Of a stretch of 64,000 nucleotides of DNA, positions 1-9,098 are shown piece after piece. Position numbers and translations under genes: made by a program. The DNA is from Streptomyces rishiriensis (GTDB lineage Bacteria > Actinomycetota > Actinomycetes > Streptomycetales > Streptomycetaceae): NCBI RefSeq assembly GCF_030815485.1, contig NZ_JAUSWV010000002.1, positions 2,976,001-3,040,000 on the forward strand, read 5' to 3'. Under the pieces are notes generated by a model. It was not told the DNA's origin, made no database searches, and saw only the letters and a program-made list of their open reading frames with translations. Within the stretch, counting starts at the first letter, position 1, and each line of letters starts with the position of its first letter.

Positions 1-16
1 GCGGAGCGAAACCCGA

Positions 17-39
17 AAGCCGTGTTCTGACCACGGCTT
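17..39. terminator. Possible short hairpin terminator upstream of the first gene
   Basis: An 8-bp inverted repeat (AAGCCGTG and CACGGCTT) surrounds a 7-base loop. It has no T-run and could end a transcript entering from the left. The rest of 1-177 shows no gene. Confidence 0.3.
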
Positions 40-177
40 GGACGGACACGGACAGGACGCGACACGACACGCCGCCCCGGCAGGGCAACCCACTGCGGAT
101 CCGACGCGTCCAACCCTCTGCCTACCATTTCCTTTGCTCGCAAACCCCACATGCCGCCCCCAGAAGAAGAGTGCTCT

Positions 178-1281
178 GTGAAAGTCATCAGCATCGTCGG
201 TGCCCGTCCCCAGTTGGTGAAGCTCGCCCCCATCGCGGCCGCCTTCGCGGAGACCGAGCACGAGCACGTCATCGTGCACACCGGGCAGCACTACGACGCC
301 GACCTCTCCGACGTCTTCTTCTCCGGCCTCGGCATCCCGGATCCCGACGTCCACCTCGGTGTCGGCTCCGGCAGCCACGGCGTGCAGACCGGCGCCGTCC
401 TCTCCGCGCTCGACCCGGTCCTCGACCGTGAGCAGCCCGACTGGGTGCTCGTCTACGGCGACACGAACTCCACCATCGCGGGCGCGCTGTCGGCCGTGAA
501 GATGCACCTGCCCGTGGCGCACCTGGAGGCGGGCCTGCGTTCCTTCAACCGGCGGATGCCGGAGGAGCACAACCGCGTCCTCACCGACCACAGCGCCGAC
601 CTGCTCCTCGCGCCCACCGAGGAGGCCATGCGCCACCTCGCCAACGAGGGCCTCGCCGACCGCGCCCGACTGGCCGGCGACGTGATGGTCGACATCTGCC
701 TGCGCATCCGCGACCAGGTCCGCGCCGGCGAGTTCCCCGCTCCGGAACTGCCCGAGGGCATCGACCCGGCGCAGCCCTTCCTGCTGGCGACCCTGCACCG
801 CCCGGACAACACCGACGACCCCGAGCGGCTCGCCGCGATCGTCGACTCGCTCGCCAAGCTGCCGGTGCCGGTGGCGCTCGCCGCCCACCCGAGGCTCGTC
901 GCCCGCGCCCACGAGCACGGCATCGAGCTGTCCCAGGGCAACCTGCACGTCGGCCGCCCGCTGCCGTACGCGAGCCTGGTCGCCGCCGTGCTGGCCTCCG
1001 TGGGTGTGGTGACGGACTCCGGCGGTCTGCAGAAGGAGGCGTTCCTGCTGGAGCGCATCTGCACCACGATCCGCCCCGAGACGGAGTGGGTGGAAACCGT
1101 CGACACGGGCTGGAACGTCCTTGTACCCGACCCGCACACGCTGTCGCCCCAGGAGTGGGCCGAGACCGTGACCCGTGCCGTGCCGACCGACGACCCCGGC
1201 ATCCCGTACGGCGACGGCCGCGCGGCACACAACGTCGTCCGTCTCATGGAGGAATGGAAGGGGGGCAGCCGGCCCGCCTGA
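178..1281 (+). CDS. wecB: UDP-N-acetylglucosamine 2-epimerase (non-hydrolysing)
   Basis: This enzyme interconverts UDP-GlcNAc and UDP-ManNAc in the cytoplasm, the first step toward ManNAc-type wall sugars. The 367-residue product has the usual family length. It begins with VISIVGARPQ and carries the family landmarks EAGLRS, PEEHNR, TLHRPDN and TDSGGLQKEAF, which hold the catalytic acids and the UDP-binding residues. I chose GTG at 178 because the protein then starts directly at the first beta strand; an ATG at 151 would add nine atypical residues. Two glycosyltransferase genes follow on the same strand. With the dehydrogenase, oxidoreductase and aminotransferase of the facing operon it forms a plausible ManNAcA or ManNAc3NAcA route. 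WbpI-like epimerases acting on a diamino sugar are the alternative. Confidence 0.9.
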   Translation: MKVISIVGARPQLVKLAPIAAAFAETEHEHVIVHTGQHYDADLSDVFFSGLGIPDPDVHLGVGSGSHGVQTGAVLSALDPVLDREQPDWVLVYGDTNSTIAGALSAVKMHLPVAHLEAGLRSFNRRMPEEHNRVLTDHSADLLLAPTEEAMRHLANEGLADRARLAGDVMVDICLRIRDQVRAGEFPAPELPEGIDPAQPFLLATLHRPDNTDDPERLAAIVDSLAKLPVPVALAAHPRLVARAHEHGIELSQGNLHVGRPLPYASLVAAVLASVGVVTDSGGLQKEAFLLERICTTIRPETEWVETVDTGWNVLVPDPHTLSPQEWAETVTRAVPTDDPGIPYGDGRAAHNVVRLMEEWKGGSRPA

Positions 1282-1376
1282 CATGAGGAACGGAAGCGGG
1301 GAGCGTGGCCGTCCGCCTGCGGACGGCCACATGTGACCCACAGTCCGTGCATGTCAGCGTGCTAGCGTCAACCGCT

Positions 1377-2726
1377 ATGTCATCGTCTCCCCCGTCCGGG
1401 CCGCCTGCGGAAGGCAAGCGACCGCACGTCATCTATCTCGCCATCGGGTTCCCCCCGGCCGCCAAGAGCTCCACGTACCGGATGCGCGAGACCGCCAACC
1501 AGTTCGTGAAGGTCGGCTGGGACGTCACGGTCGTGAACATCGCCCGGGAGTCCTGGGAACTCGACTCGGGCATCGACCTCTCCCTGCTGGACCAGGTCGA
1601 CCCCCGGGTGAAGATCGTCGAGCTGCCGCTGGCGCGCGAGGATCTCGAGACGGACATCCGCCTCTTCGACGAGGCGCGTGCCCTCGACCCCAACGGCTGG
1701 GTCGCCAAGCTCCGCAAGCGCCAGACCGAGAAGTTCCCCGAGCCGAACTTCGGTGAGTGGCGCGACGACCTCGAGCAGGCCGTACTGCGCATCCACCGGG
1801 AACACCCGGCGGACCTGCTGCTGGCCAGCTGCGTCCCGTACGTGAACCTCGCCGCGGCCTGGAAGCTGTGGGAGGACGCGAAGGTGCCGTACGCGGTGGA
1901 CTTCCGCGACGGCTGGTCCATCGACGTCATCGACGGCGTCGAGGCCTTCGCCCGCGACTCCGCCGAGGGCCGCTGGGAGCAGAAGATCCTGGACCACGCG
2001 GTGTCGCTGTGGGTCGTCAACGACCCCATCGCCGAGCACTACCGACGCCGCTACCCCGACTTCGCCGACCGCGTGCACGTCGTCCGCAACGGCTACGACG
2101 CGGACAGCTCGCCGGGCCGGGCGCACAACCCCGACGCCGAGGCTGGTCTCGTCTTCGGCTACCTCGGTACGGTCAACTTCACCGTCCCGCACCTGGAGAC
2201 GGTGCTGAACGCCTGGCGCGCCGCCCGCGCCAAGGAGCCGCTGCTGGCGAACGCGCGCTTCGAGCTGCGCGGCCATCTCGGCAACGGGGCCACCCGCGGT
2301 GCGAACCGGCACGCCGAGGTCTTCAAGGAGGCCGAGGCCGACAACGTCGTCTTCGGCGGTCCCGCCGCCAAGGCCGAGGTCTCCTCGATCTACGCCGGCT
2401 GGGACGCCATGGTGCTGATCCTCATCGGCGGCCGGTTCGTCACCTCCGGCAAGGTGTACGAGTACATGGCGACCGGCCTGCCGATCGTGTCGGCGCACGC
2501 CGTCGAGCACGACGCCTCGAACGTGCTGAGGGGCCACCCGCTGTGGACCGGCGCCCCCGGCCTCGACGAGGCGGGCCTTACCGAGTCCTTCATCAAGGCC
2601 GCCCACATGGCGGTGGAGACCACCGACGAGGAGCACGCCGACGCGATGGCCCACGCCGACCAGTTCACTCGTGAGGCGCTGATGTCCGTCGCCGTCAAGA
2701 ACCTTGTCGAGGAGCTCGCCAAGTGA
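1377..2726 (+). CDS. GT-B glycosyltransferase (family 4-like)
   Basis: A 449-residue cytoplasmic glycosyltransferase. The N-terminal half shows the Rossmann-type start HVIYLAIGFPP, and the C-terminal half has the nucleotide-sugar-binding signature around SGKVYEYMATGLPIVSAHA, typical of GT4 enzymes. The acceptor and donor cannot be read from sequence. ATG at 1377 is preferred because the reading frame upstream encodes atypical sequence. Its stop overlaps the next start (GTGA), so the two glycosyltransferases are translationally coupled. It probably builds a wall or surface polysaccharide with its neighbours. Confidence 0.8.
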   Translation: MSSSPPSGPPAEGKRPHVIYLAIGFPPAAKSSTYRMRETANQFVKVGWDVTVVNIARESWELDSGIDLSLLDQVDPRVKIVELPLAREDLETDIRLFDEARALDPNGWVAKLRKRQTEKFPEPNFGEWRDDLEQAVLRIHREHPADLLLASCVPYVNLAAAWKLWEDAKVPYAVDFRDGWSIDVIDGVEAFARDSAEGRWEQKILDHAVSLWVVNDPIAEHYRRRYPDFADRVHVVRNGYDADSSPGRAHNPDAEAGLVFGYLGTVNFTVPHLETVLNAWRAARAKEPLLANARFELRGHLGNGATRGANRHAEVFKEAEADNVVFGGPAAKAEVSSIYAGWDAMVLILIGGRFVTSGKVYEYMATGLPIVSAHAVEHDASNVLRGHPLWTGAPGLDEAGLTESFIKAAHMAVETTDEEHADAMAHADQFTREALMSVAVKNLVEELAK

Positions 2727-4867
2727 CCGAAGTCCTGCTCGTGGCGTCCGTCCGGCCCAATTTCGGCGTGCTCGCCGACACGGTGCGCAAGTTCAACGCC
2801 CAGGGCGCGCGCGTGCACCTCGCGGGCATGTTCCACCTGGAGGCCGAGGGCGTCCCGGAGGAACTCGCCCAGGTCGAACTGGCCGGTGCGCACCAGTTGC
2901 CGCGCACCCTCAAGCACCGCAGCCAGGCCGTGCGCCGCCGCCTCGGCAAGGCCCCGCGCGGCCTGCGCAACTGGACGCAGGTGCGGAGCGACTCGTGGCT
3001 GCGTTCCCATGGCCGCAAGGCCGACGTGCTCGTCGCCCTGGACGTGGCCGCCGTGTACACGGTGTGGCGGCTCGCCGAGTACAACCGCACCGCCGCGGCC
3101 AGGTTCGGTCTCGCGCCCGCGCTGAAGGCCGTCGAGGAACTGAAGGCGCAGGGCGGGGCCACCGCCCGCCACTCCACCGTGCTGCCGCCGCTGAGCGCCG
3201 TCGCCCGTGATGTGAAGCGCTCGGTCGACCGGCTGCCCGCGCAGCTGGTGCGCACCGTGACCCCGCGGCCCGTGATGCGTTCCGGTGTCGGCGCCCGCCT
3301 GTGGCGCTCGGCCGTGACCGCGCCCGGAATGCCCATAAAGGTGCGCGCCGCGACCTCGCGGTACGTCGCCGAGGGCATGCAGTGGGCGGGCCGTACCAGC
3401 GGTGCCGCGCTCACCCTCGCGGACGCCGCGTCGAAGATCCCGGACCTCCAGCTGCGGGCGGACCTCTACAACGAGGGCGTCATGCAGGAGCTGAAGAAGG
3501 GCATCAGCCCCCGCTTCCTGGGCAAGGCGGTCGCGGCGCAGCTCGCGAACGCCGACGCGCTCTTCGCCGGGGGCAGGACCGACGACGCGGCCGAGGCACT
3601 TAACCGCGCCCTGTTCCTGCACTTCCACCGGGTGCTGCACATCGACCAGTTGTCGTCGCCGCTGGCGAAGGACGCGGAGGGCTTCGTCGCCCCGCTGCAC
3701 CGCTCCAAGGCGTTCCAGGCACTGAGCCGCCCCCGCGGCCGCAAGGTGCCCGCCGCGCCCGCCCCCACCGACCGCCCGCTGCGGCTGCTGGTGACGACGA
3801 GCGCCAACGACAACTTCCTGCACCTGATCAAGGAACACTTCGCCGGGCACCCCGGCGTCGAGCTGCGCTTCCTCGACCTGGCCGCGAACAAGCACCTGAA
3901 GCGGATCTCCTGGGCCGCCCCGCGCATGCTCAAGGACCGGCTCGCGGGCGACACGAGCGACTACCAGGAAGAGGTGGAGCGCCTGATGCGCCCGCACCTC
4001 GACTGGGCCGACACGGTGTTCCTGGAGTGGGCGGCCGGTCCGGCCGGCATGCTCACCACGATCGACCCGGGCGACACCCGGATCATCGTGCGCCTGCACA
4101 GCTACGAGGCGTTCACGCGCTGGCCGCACATGACGGACTTCTCCCGGATCGACGACATGGTCTTCGTCGCCCCGCACGTGAAGGACCTGACCGCCTCGCT
4201 CGTGCCGATGCTGCGCGGCGAGCAGGCCCCGCGGTTCCACCTCATCGACAACGCCATGGACCTGTCGGGCTTCAACCGCGCGAAGCCGGCCGGGGCCCGC
4301 TTCAACCTCGGTCTGGTCGGCATCAGCCAGGTCGCCAAGGACCCGAAGTGGGCCCTGGACGTCCTGGAGCGGGTCCGCAGGCACGACGAGCGCTACCGGC
4401 TGCTCCTGGTCGGCGGCGACATGGACCCGAAGACCAGCCAGGCCACCAAGGACTACCTGGCCGAGTTCGAGGAGCTGCTGGCCCCGCTGGAGGAGTCCGG
4501 CGCGGTGGTCCGGCTCGGTCCCACGGACGACGTCCCGTCGAAGCTCGTCGAGATCGGCACGATCATCAGCTCCTCCGTGCGCGAGGGCTGCCACGTCGGT
4601 CTGATGGAGGGCGCGGCCAGCGGCGCCGTTCCCGTCGCCCGCGACTGGCCGTTCTACGCGGGCAAGCCCAACAGCGCCCGCACCCTCTACCCCGAGGGCT
4701 GGGTCGTGTCCTCCCCCGCCGAGGCGGCCGAGCGGATCCTGAAGGTCACGGCCACCGAGGAGTCCTGGCGCGCGGCGGGCAAGCTCGCCACCGAGCACGC
4801 GCTGACCGTGTGGGACTGGCCCGTGGTGCGCAAGCACTTCGAGAAGCTGATCCTCGACGAGAGCTGA
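2723..4867 (+). CDS. Large glycosyltransferase with GT-B C-terminal half
   Basis: A 714-residue protein. The first 330 or so residues are rich in charged and basic helices and are not assigned to a family. The C-terminal half looks like a GT-B fold: a segment starting GLVGISQVAKDPKWALDVLE resembles the donor domain of GT4 enzymes, and VREGCHVGLMEGAASGAVPV resembles the sugar-nucleotide-binding loop. GTG at 2723 overlaps the upstream stop by four bases, which indicates coupling with the preceding glycosyltransferase. It ends just before a very strong bidirectional terminator. It is likely a second transferase or polymerase for the same glycan; the substrate is unknown. Confidence 0.65.
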   Translation: MTEVLLVASVRPNFGVLADTVRKFNAQGARVHLAGMFHLEAEGVPEELAQVELAGAHQLPRTLKHRSQAVRRRLGKAPRGLRNWTQVRSDSWLRSHGRKADVLVALDVAAVYTVWRLAEYNRTAAARFGLAPALKAVEELKAQGGATARHSTVLPPLSAVARDVKRSVDRLPAQLVRTVTPRPVMRSGVGARLWRSAVTAPGMPIKVRAATSRYVAEGMQWAGRTSGAALTLADAASKIPDLQLRADLYNEGVMQELKKGISPRFLGKAVAAQLANADALFAGGRTDDAAEALNRALFLHFHRVLHIDQLSSPLAKDAEGFVAPLHRSKAFQALSRPRGRKVPAAPAPTDRPLRLLVTTSANDNFLHLIKEHFAGHPGVELRFLDLAANKHLKRISWAAPRMLKDRLAGDTSDYQEEVERLMRPHLDWADTVFLEWAAGPAGMLTTIDPGDTRIIVRLHSYEAFTRWPHMTDFSRIDDMVFVAPHVKDLTASLVPMLRGEQAPRFHLIDNAMDLSGFNRAKPAGARFNLGLVGISQVAKDPKWALDVLERVRRHDERYRLLLVGGDMDPKTSQATKDYLAEFEELLAPLEESGAVVRLGPTDDVPSKLVEIGTIISSSVREGCHVGLMEGAASGAVPVARDWPFYAGKPNSARTLYPEGWVVSSPAEAAERILKVTATEESWRAAGKLATEHALTVWDWPVVRKHFEKLILDES

Positions 4868-4886
4868 CGCGAGAGCCGACGCGGAC

Positions 4887-4929
4887 ATGAGTGAGGGCCC
4901 CCGGGATCATCCCGGGGGCCCTCACTCAT
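4887..4929. terminator. Bidirectional intrinsic terminator
   Basis: A perfect 21-bp inverted repeat with arms 4887-4907 and 4909-4929 and a single central base. It lies between the convergent glycosyltransferase and galE genes and can serve both strands. Confidence 0.9.
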
Positions 4930-4944
4930 GTGCCACTCACGGGC

Positions 4945-5913
4945 TCACGGGTGCCGCAGCCGCCACCCCGCCCACGCCGACTCCACCATCTCCCGCACGC
5001 CGCGCTGCGCGGCCCAGCCGAGCTCCTGGTGGATGAGGTCGGCGGAGGCCACGACCCGGGCCGGGTCGCCCGGACGGCGGCCGGACACGTCGGGCCCGAT
5101 CTCCGCACGCCCGGTGACGTCCTGGATGACGCCGATCATCTCGGCGACGGAGACACCCTCGCCACGGCCGATGTTGAGCACCAGCCGGGCTTCGGGATCG
5201 GCGGCCAGCCGGCGGGCGGCCGCGACATGCGCGGCGGCGATGTCCTCGACGTGGATGTAGTCGCGCACGCAGGTCCCGTCGGGCGTCGGATAGTCGTCAC
5301 CGAAGATCCGCGGCGCCTCGCCCGCCTCGATGCGCTCGAAGACCATCGGGACGAGGTTGTAGACACCGTCGTCGCCCAGCTCGGGCGAGGCCGCGCCCGC
5401 CACGTTGAAGTAGCGCAGCGAGGCGGTCGCCATCCCGTGCCGGGCGCCGACGGCCCCGACCAGCCACTCGCCGGCGAGCTTGGTCTCGCCGTAGGGGTTG
5501 ATCGGAACGCACGGCGTCTTCTCGGTGACGAGGTCGACGTCGGGCATGCCGTACACGGCGGCGGACGAGGAGAACAGGAACCGGCCGACGCCCGCGGCGA
5601 CGGCCGCGTCCAGCAGGACCCGCATGCCCTCGACGTTCTCGCGGTAGTAGTAGAGCGGCCGGTCCACGGACTCGCCCACCTGCTTCTTGCCCGCGATGTG
5701 CACGATGCCGGTGATGCCGTGCTCGCGCAGCACCCGTCCGACGGTGTCGCCGTCGAGCACCGTGCCGACCTCCAGCACCACACCGTCCGGGAGCCGCTCG
5801 GGCCGGCCCGTGCTCAGATCGTCGAGGACGACGACCCGCTCACCGGCGTCGGTCATCGCCTTCACGACATGCGAGCCGATGAAACCGGCGCCGCCCGTGA
5901 TCAGCCAGGACAT
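4945..5913 (-). CDS. galE: UDP-glucose 4-epimerase
   Basis: A 322-residue short-chain dehydrogenase/reductase-type epimerase that interconverts UDP-glucose and UDP-galactose, or the N-acetyl forms. It starts with the NAD-binding glycine motif GGAGFIGS (residues 6-13). It contains SSAAVYG and the catalytic YxxxK as YGETK, plus the GalE-like stretch YPTPDGTCVRDYIHV. ATG at 5913 is chosen because it places the glycine motif at the usual position. It is the last gene of the reverse glycan operon, set off from the dehydrogenase gene by 72 bases that contain a hairpin. Its role is probably supply of a galactose-type donor. Confidence 0.92.
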   Translation of the reverse strand: MSWLITGGAGFIGSHVVKAMTDAGERVVVLDDLSTGRPERLPDGVVLEVGTVLDGDTVGRVLREHGITGIVHIAGKKQVGESVDRPLYYYRENVEGMRVLLDAAVAAGVGRFLFSSSAAVYGMPDVDLVTEKTPCVPINPYGETKLAGEWLVGAVGARHGMATASLRYFNVAGAASPELGDDGVYNLVPMVFERIEAGEAPRIFGDDYPTPDGTCVRDYIHVEDIAAAHVAAARRLAADPEARLVLNIGRGEGVSVAEMIGVIQDVTGRAEIGPDVSGRRPGDPARVVASADLIHQELGWAAQRGVREMVESAWAGWRLRHP

Positions 5914-5934
5914 GAGAAAACCTTCCTGCACCAG

Positions 5935-5962
5935 GGCCCCGTCCCAGACGCGGGACGGGGCC
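5935..5962 (-). terminator. Hairpin between the dehydrogenase gene and galE
   Basis: An 11-bp perfect stem (5935-5945 with 5952-5962) and six-base loop. On the minus strand a short T-rich stretch follows. It may attenuate transcription into galE. Confidence 0.55.
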
Positions 5963-5985
5963 ATGAGGTTGTTCGCGTACGGGCG

Positions 5986-7269
5986 TCAGCCGCCGATGAC
6001 GACGCGGCGGACGCCCTTCCAGGCCTCCGGGTCCGTCGTACGGCGACCGTCGACCAGGACGGTGACGTCCGGCAGGTCGGCCGGGGTCAGCGTGCGGTAC
6101 TCGGCGTGGTCGGCCTGGAGGATCGCCGCGGTGACCTTCTCGCCCGCGTGCGGGGTGAGACCGTGGGCGGCGAGCTCCTCGTCGGTGTACATCGGGTCCG
6201 AGACGAACGGCACCGCGCCGCGCGCCTTGAGGGCCTCGACGGTCGGGAAGACGCCGGAGAAGGCGGTCTCCTTCACGCCACCGCGGTACGCGGCGCCCAG
6301 CACCAGCACGCCCACGCCGGTCAGGTCGCCGTAGGCGGCGGCCAGCAGGTCGACGGCGTACTCGGGCATCGCCGCGTTCGCCTCACGGGCGGAGCGCACG
6401 ACGGTCGCCGCCGGGTCGTTCCACAGGTACATCCGCGGGTAGATCGGGATGCAGTGACCGCCGACGGCGATGCCCGGCTGGTGGATGTGGCTGTACGGCT
6501 GCGAGTTGCAGGCCTCGATGACCTTCTTGACGTCGATGCCGTTGCTGTCGGCGAAGCGCGCGAACTGGTTCGCCAGGCCGATGTTGACGTCCCGGTAGGT
6601 CGTCTCGGCGAGCTTGGCCAGCTCGGAGGCCTCGGCGGTGCCCAGGTCCCACACGCCGTTCGGCCGGGGCAGGTCGGCGCGCTCGTCGAAGTCCAGGACC
6701 TGCTCGTAGAACTCCACACCACGGGCGCTCGACGCCTCGTCGATGCCGCCGACCAGCTTGGGGTAGCGGCGCAGGTCGGAGAAGACCCGGCCGGTGAGGA
6801 CGCGCTCCGGGGAGAACACCAGGTGGAAGTCCTCGCCCGCGGTCAGACCCGAGCCCTCGGCCAGCATCGGCGCCCAGCGGGTGCGGGTGGTGCCGACCGG
6901 AAGGGTCGTCTCGTACGAGACCAGCGTGCCGGGCTTGAGGCCCTGGGCGATCGCCTTCGTCGCGGAGTCCATCCAGCCGAAGTCCGGGGTGCCCTCGGCG
7001 TCCACGAACAGCGGGACGACCACGACCACGGCCTCGGACTCGGCGACGGCGGACGCGGTGTCCGTGGTCGCGCTCAGCAGCCCGGCGTCGACGGCCTGCT
7101 TGAGCTTGACGTCCAGGTCGTGCTCGCCGGGGAACGGCTCGACGCCGGCGTTGACCAGCTCGACGACCTTCTCGTTGACGTCCGCGCCGATGACCCGGTG
7201 GCCCTTGGAGGCGAACTGCACGGCCAGCGGCAGGCCGATCTTGCCGAGTGCTACTACACAGATGTTCAT
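5986..7269 (-). CDS. wecC: Nucleotide-sugar (UDP-ManNAc/GlcNAc-type) dehydrogenase
   Basis: A 427-residue member of the UDP-glucose/UDP-ManNAc 6-dehydrogenase family, which oxidises C6 of a UDP-sugar to the uronic acid with two NAD+. The N-terminal NAD site reads VVALGKIGLPLA. The central helix ELAKLAETTYRDVNI carries the conserved lysine region, and GGHCIPIYP (about residues 263-271) holds the catalytic cysteine. It lies 9 bases downstream of the GT2 gene in the same operon. The nearby 2-epimerase suggests UDP-ManNAc as substrate; UDP-GlcNAc (WbpA/WlbA route) is the alternative given the oxidoreductase and aminotransferase genes upstream. Confidence 0.82.
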   Translation of the reverse strand: MNICVVALGKIGLPLAVQFASKGHRVIGADVNEKVVELVNAGVEPFPGEHDLDVKLKQAVDAGLLSATTDTASAVAESEAVVVVVPLFVDAEGTPDFGWMDSATKAIAQGLKPGTLVSYETTLPVGTTRTRWAPMLAEGSGLTAGEDFHLVFSPERVLTGRVFSDLRRYPKLVGGIDEASSARGVEFYEQVLDFDERADLPRPNGVWDLGTAEASELAKLAETTYRDVNIGLANQFARFADSNGIDVKKVIEACNSQPYSHIHQPGIAVGGHCIPIYPRMYLWNDPAATVVRSAREANAAMPEYAVDLLAAAYGDLTGVGVLVLGAAYRGGVKETAFSGVFPTVEALKARGAVPFVSDPMYTDEELAAHGLTPHAGEKVTAAILQADHAEYRTLTPADLPDVTVLVDGRRTTDPEAWKGVRRVVIGG

Positions 7270-7278
7270 GGAGGGTCG

Positions 7279-8988
7279 CTACTTCCTTTTGGAACCGGTC
7301 GGCTTCTTGGAGCCGGCCGGCTTGGACTTCTTGGCGCCGACGGCCCGCTTCAGACGGCCGGCCCCGGACTTCAGTTTCCGCCCGAGTCTCTTCAGCCCCT
7401 GACGGAGCACCTTGATCTTCGGCGGGTACATCTGGGCCGTGTCGATGACGACACGCCCCTTGTCGTTCACCACGGCCGACGCCCGGTAGGGGTCCCCCTC
7501 CCGGCCCCACTGGCGGGCCAGCGGCATCGGCAGGTCCTTGCCGCGCACGGGAATCTCGTACGTCGAACCGGCCACGTCCAGGTATACCCGCACGCCCCGC
7601 TTCGCGGTGACGTACGCCAGCGGGACCCGGGCGTGCAGCACGGTGGCCGCGCCGTCCTCGGAAGGCTCGAGCGTGACCTCCCCCGCCGGAGCCGGCAGGA
7701 CGTGGTCCGCCTTCAGCCGACGCGCACCGGGCTTGTCCGCCGACTTGGGCATGGCCTTGTCGGCGAGCCGCAGCACCGCGCCGTCGACGTCGCCGAGCAC
7801 CGGCACCCGCACGGACAGCGTGTACGTGAGCGCCTCGCCCTGCTGGTCCCAGGCGGAGGCCAGCAGCTCGGTGCCCTGGGCGAGACGGCCGGGCACCGAC
7901 TCCCCGACCAGCTCGTAGACCCGGTCGGCCAGGCCGATGCGCGGGTCGCGGAAGCCCGGGTACCGGGCATAGGCGCGATCGCCCTCGAGGACGAACGGCG
8001 GCGCCCCGTGCTGCTTCTCCGAGCTGATCGCCTCGGCGAGCTCGTCGACCGCGCCCGCCCGGGCCAGTGCTATGCGCACCCGGCGCTTGACGTCCATCGC
8101 GTCACGGATGCCGTCGGTGAAGTAGACGTCGGCGAGCCGCGCGATGCCCGCGCAGAGCTGCCGCTGGAGCTCGCGGTCCAGACCGGGGAAGTCGTCCTGG
8201 ACGAGCTTGGCGAGCTCCCAGGTGAAGTGCCGGCGCAGCAGCGCGTCCCGCCCGGGGCCCGCCTCGACGAGTCCGGCCGTGAAGTCCATGATCTCGGCGG
8301 CGGCCCGCAGCCGCGCCAGGTGGTCGGCGCGGTAGGTGATGTTGCTGGCGTCGCCGCGCTTGACCGCGTAGTAGCAGGTGTAGTCGGCCACCACCGAGAT
8401 CTTCTTCGCGCGGACGCACGCCTCGATGGTGAACGGCTGGTCGCTGCCCACCGGCAGGTGCTCGGGGAAGCGCAGCTTGTGCTTCTCGACGAGGTCCCGG
8501 CGGAACAGCTTGGTGTTGGCCAGCGTGAAGGGCAGCGCGGACTCGTACAGGCTGACGTCCGGGTCGTTCTGCTTGTACAGCGCCTGGTGCACGTACCGGC
8601 CGTTGGTGCCGACCATCTTGCCGACCACGACGTCGGAGCCGTGCTGGTCGGCACAGGCCACCATCCGCTCCAGCGCTTCCTCGCCGAGGTAGTCGTCGGA
8701 GCCGATGAAGTACACGTAACGGCCGGTGGCGATGTCCAGCGCCCGGTTGCTGGGCGCGGCCGGGCCCCCGGAGTTCGGCTGGTGCAGCACCTTGACGGTG
8801 TCCGGGTACAGCGCCGCGAAGCGGTCCAGCTCGGGACCGCTGTCGTCGGTGGAGCCGTCGTCGACGGCGACGATCTCCAGCCGCTCACGGCCGATGCTCT
8901 GCCCGACGAGGGAGTTCAGGCACTCCGTCAGGTACGGCATCGTGTTGTAGACGGCAACGACGACGCTGACGTCAGGCGCAGCAGACAT
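7279..8988 (-). CDS. GT2 glycosyltransferase with basic C-terminal tail
   Basis: A 569-residue protein. Residues 5-220 form a GT2 (GT-A) domain: VSVVVAVYN, VDDGSTDDSG, and the metal-binding IGSDDYL. A later GSDQPF resembles TarS/TarP-type wall teichoic acid glycosyltransferases. A C-terminal region follows and ends in a Lys/Arg-rich tail (repeated SKKP and GSKR), which may hold the enzyme at the membrane or on anionic polymer. ATG at 8988 begins directly at the fold. It sits between the Gfo/Idh and dehydrogenase genes in the glycan operon. The glycan acceptor is unknown. Confidence 0.8.
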   Translation of the reverse strand: MSAAPDVSVVVAVYNTMPYLTECLNSLVGQSIGRERLEIVAVDDGSTDDSGPELDRFAALYPDTVKVLHQPNSGGPAAPSNRALDIATGRYVYFIGSDDYLGEEALERMVACADQHGSDVVVGKMVGTNGRYVHQALYKQNDPDVSLYESALPFTLANTKLFRRDLVEKHKLRFPEHLPVGSDQPFTIEACVRAKKISVVADYTCYYAVKRGDASNITYRADHLARLRAAAEIMDFTAGLVEAGPGRDALLRRHFTWELAKLVQDDFPGLDRELQRQLCAGIARLADVYFTDGIRDAMDVKRRVRIALARAGAVDELAEAISSEKQHGAPPFVLEGDRAYARYPGFRDPRIGLADRVYELVGESVPGRLAQGTELLASAWDQQGEALTYTLSVRVPVLGDVDGAVLRLADKAMPKSADKPGARRLKADHVLPAPAGEVTLEPSEDGAATVLHARVPLAYVTAKRGVRVYLDVAGSTYEIPVRGKDLPMPLARQWGREGDPYRASAVVNDKGRVVIDTAQMYPPKIKVLRQGLKRLGRKLKSGAGRLKRAVGAKKSKPAGSKKPTGSKRK

Positions 8989-9098
8989 GCTCCGGCTCCT
9001 GGTCTCCGACAGCCGACGGCCGGCTGGGTCCTGCGGGGAAAGTCTCACAGAACTTAGGAGTCCTGCCGAGCACGCACCGTTCCCCCGATGTGTGATGC

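Noticed and set aside
4891..9057. A very long plus-strand open frame (over 1300 codons) across the reverse glycan genes
   Set aside because: It is antisense to well-supported genes and rich in His/Gly/Arg/Asp. It is open only because of the G+C bias.
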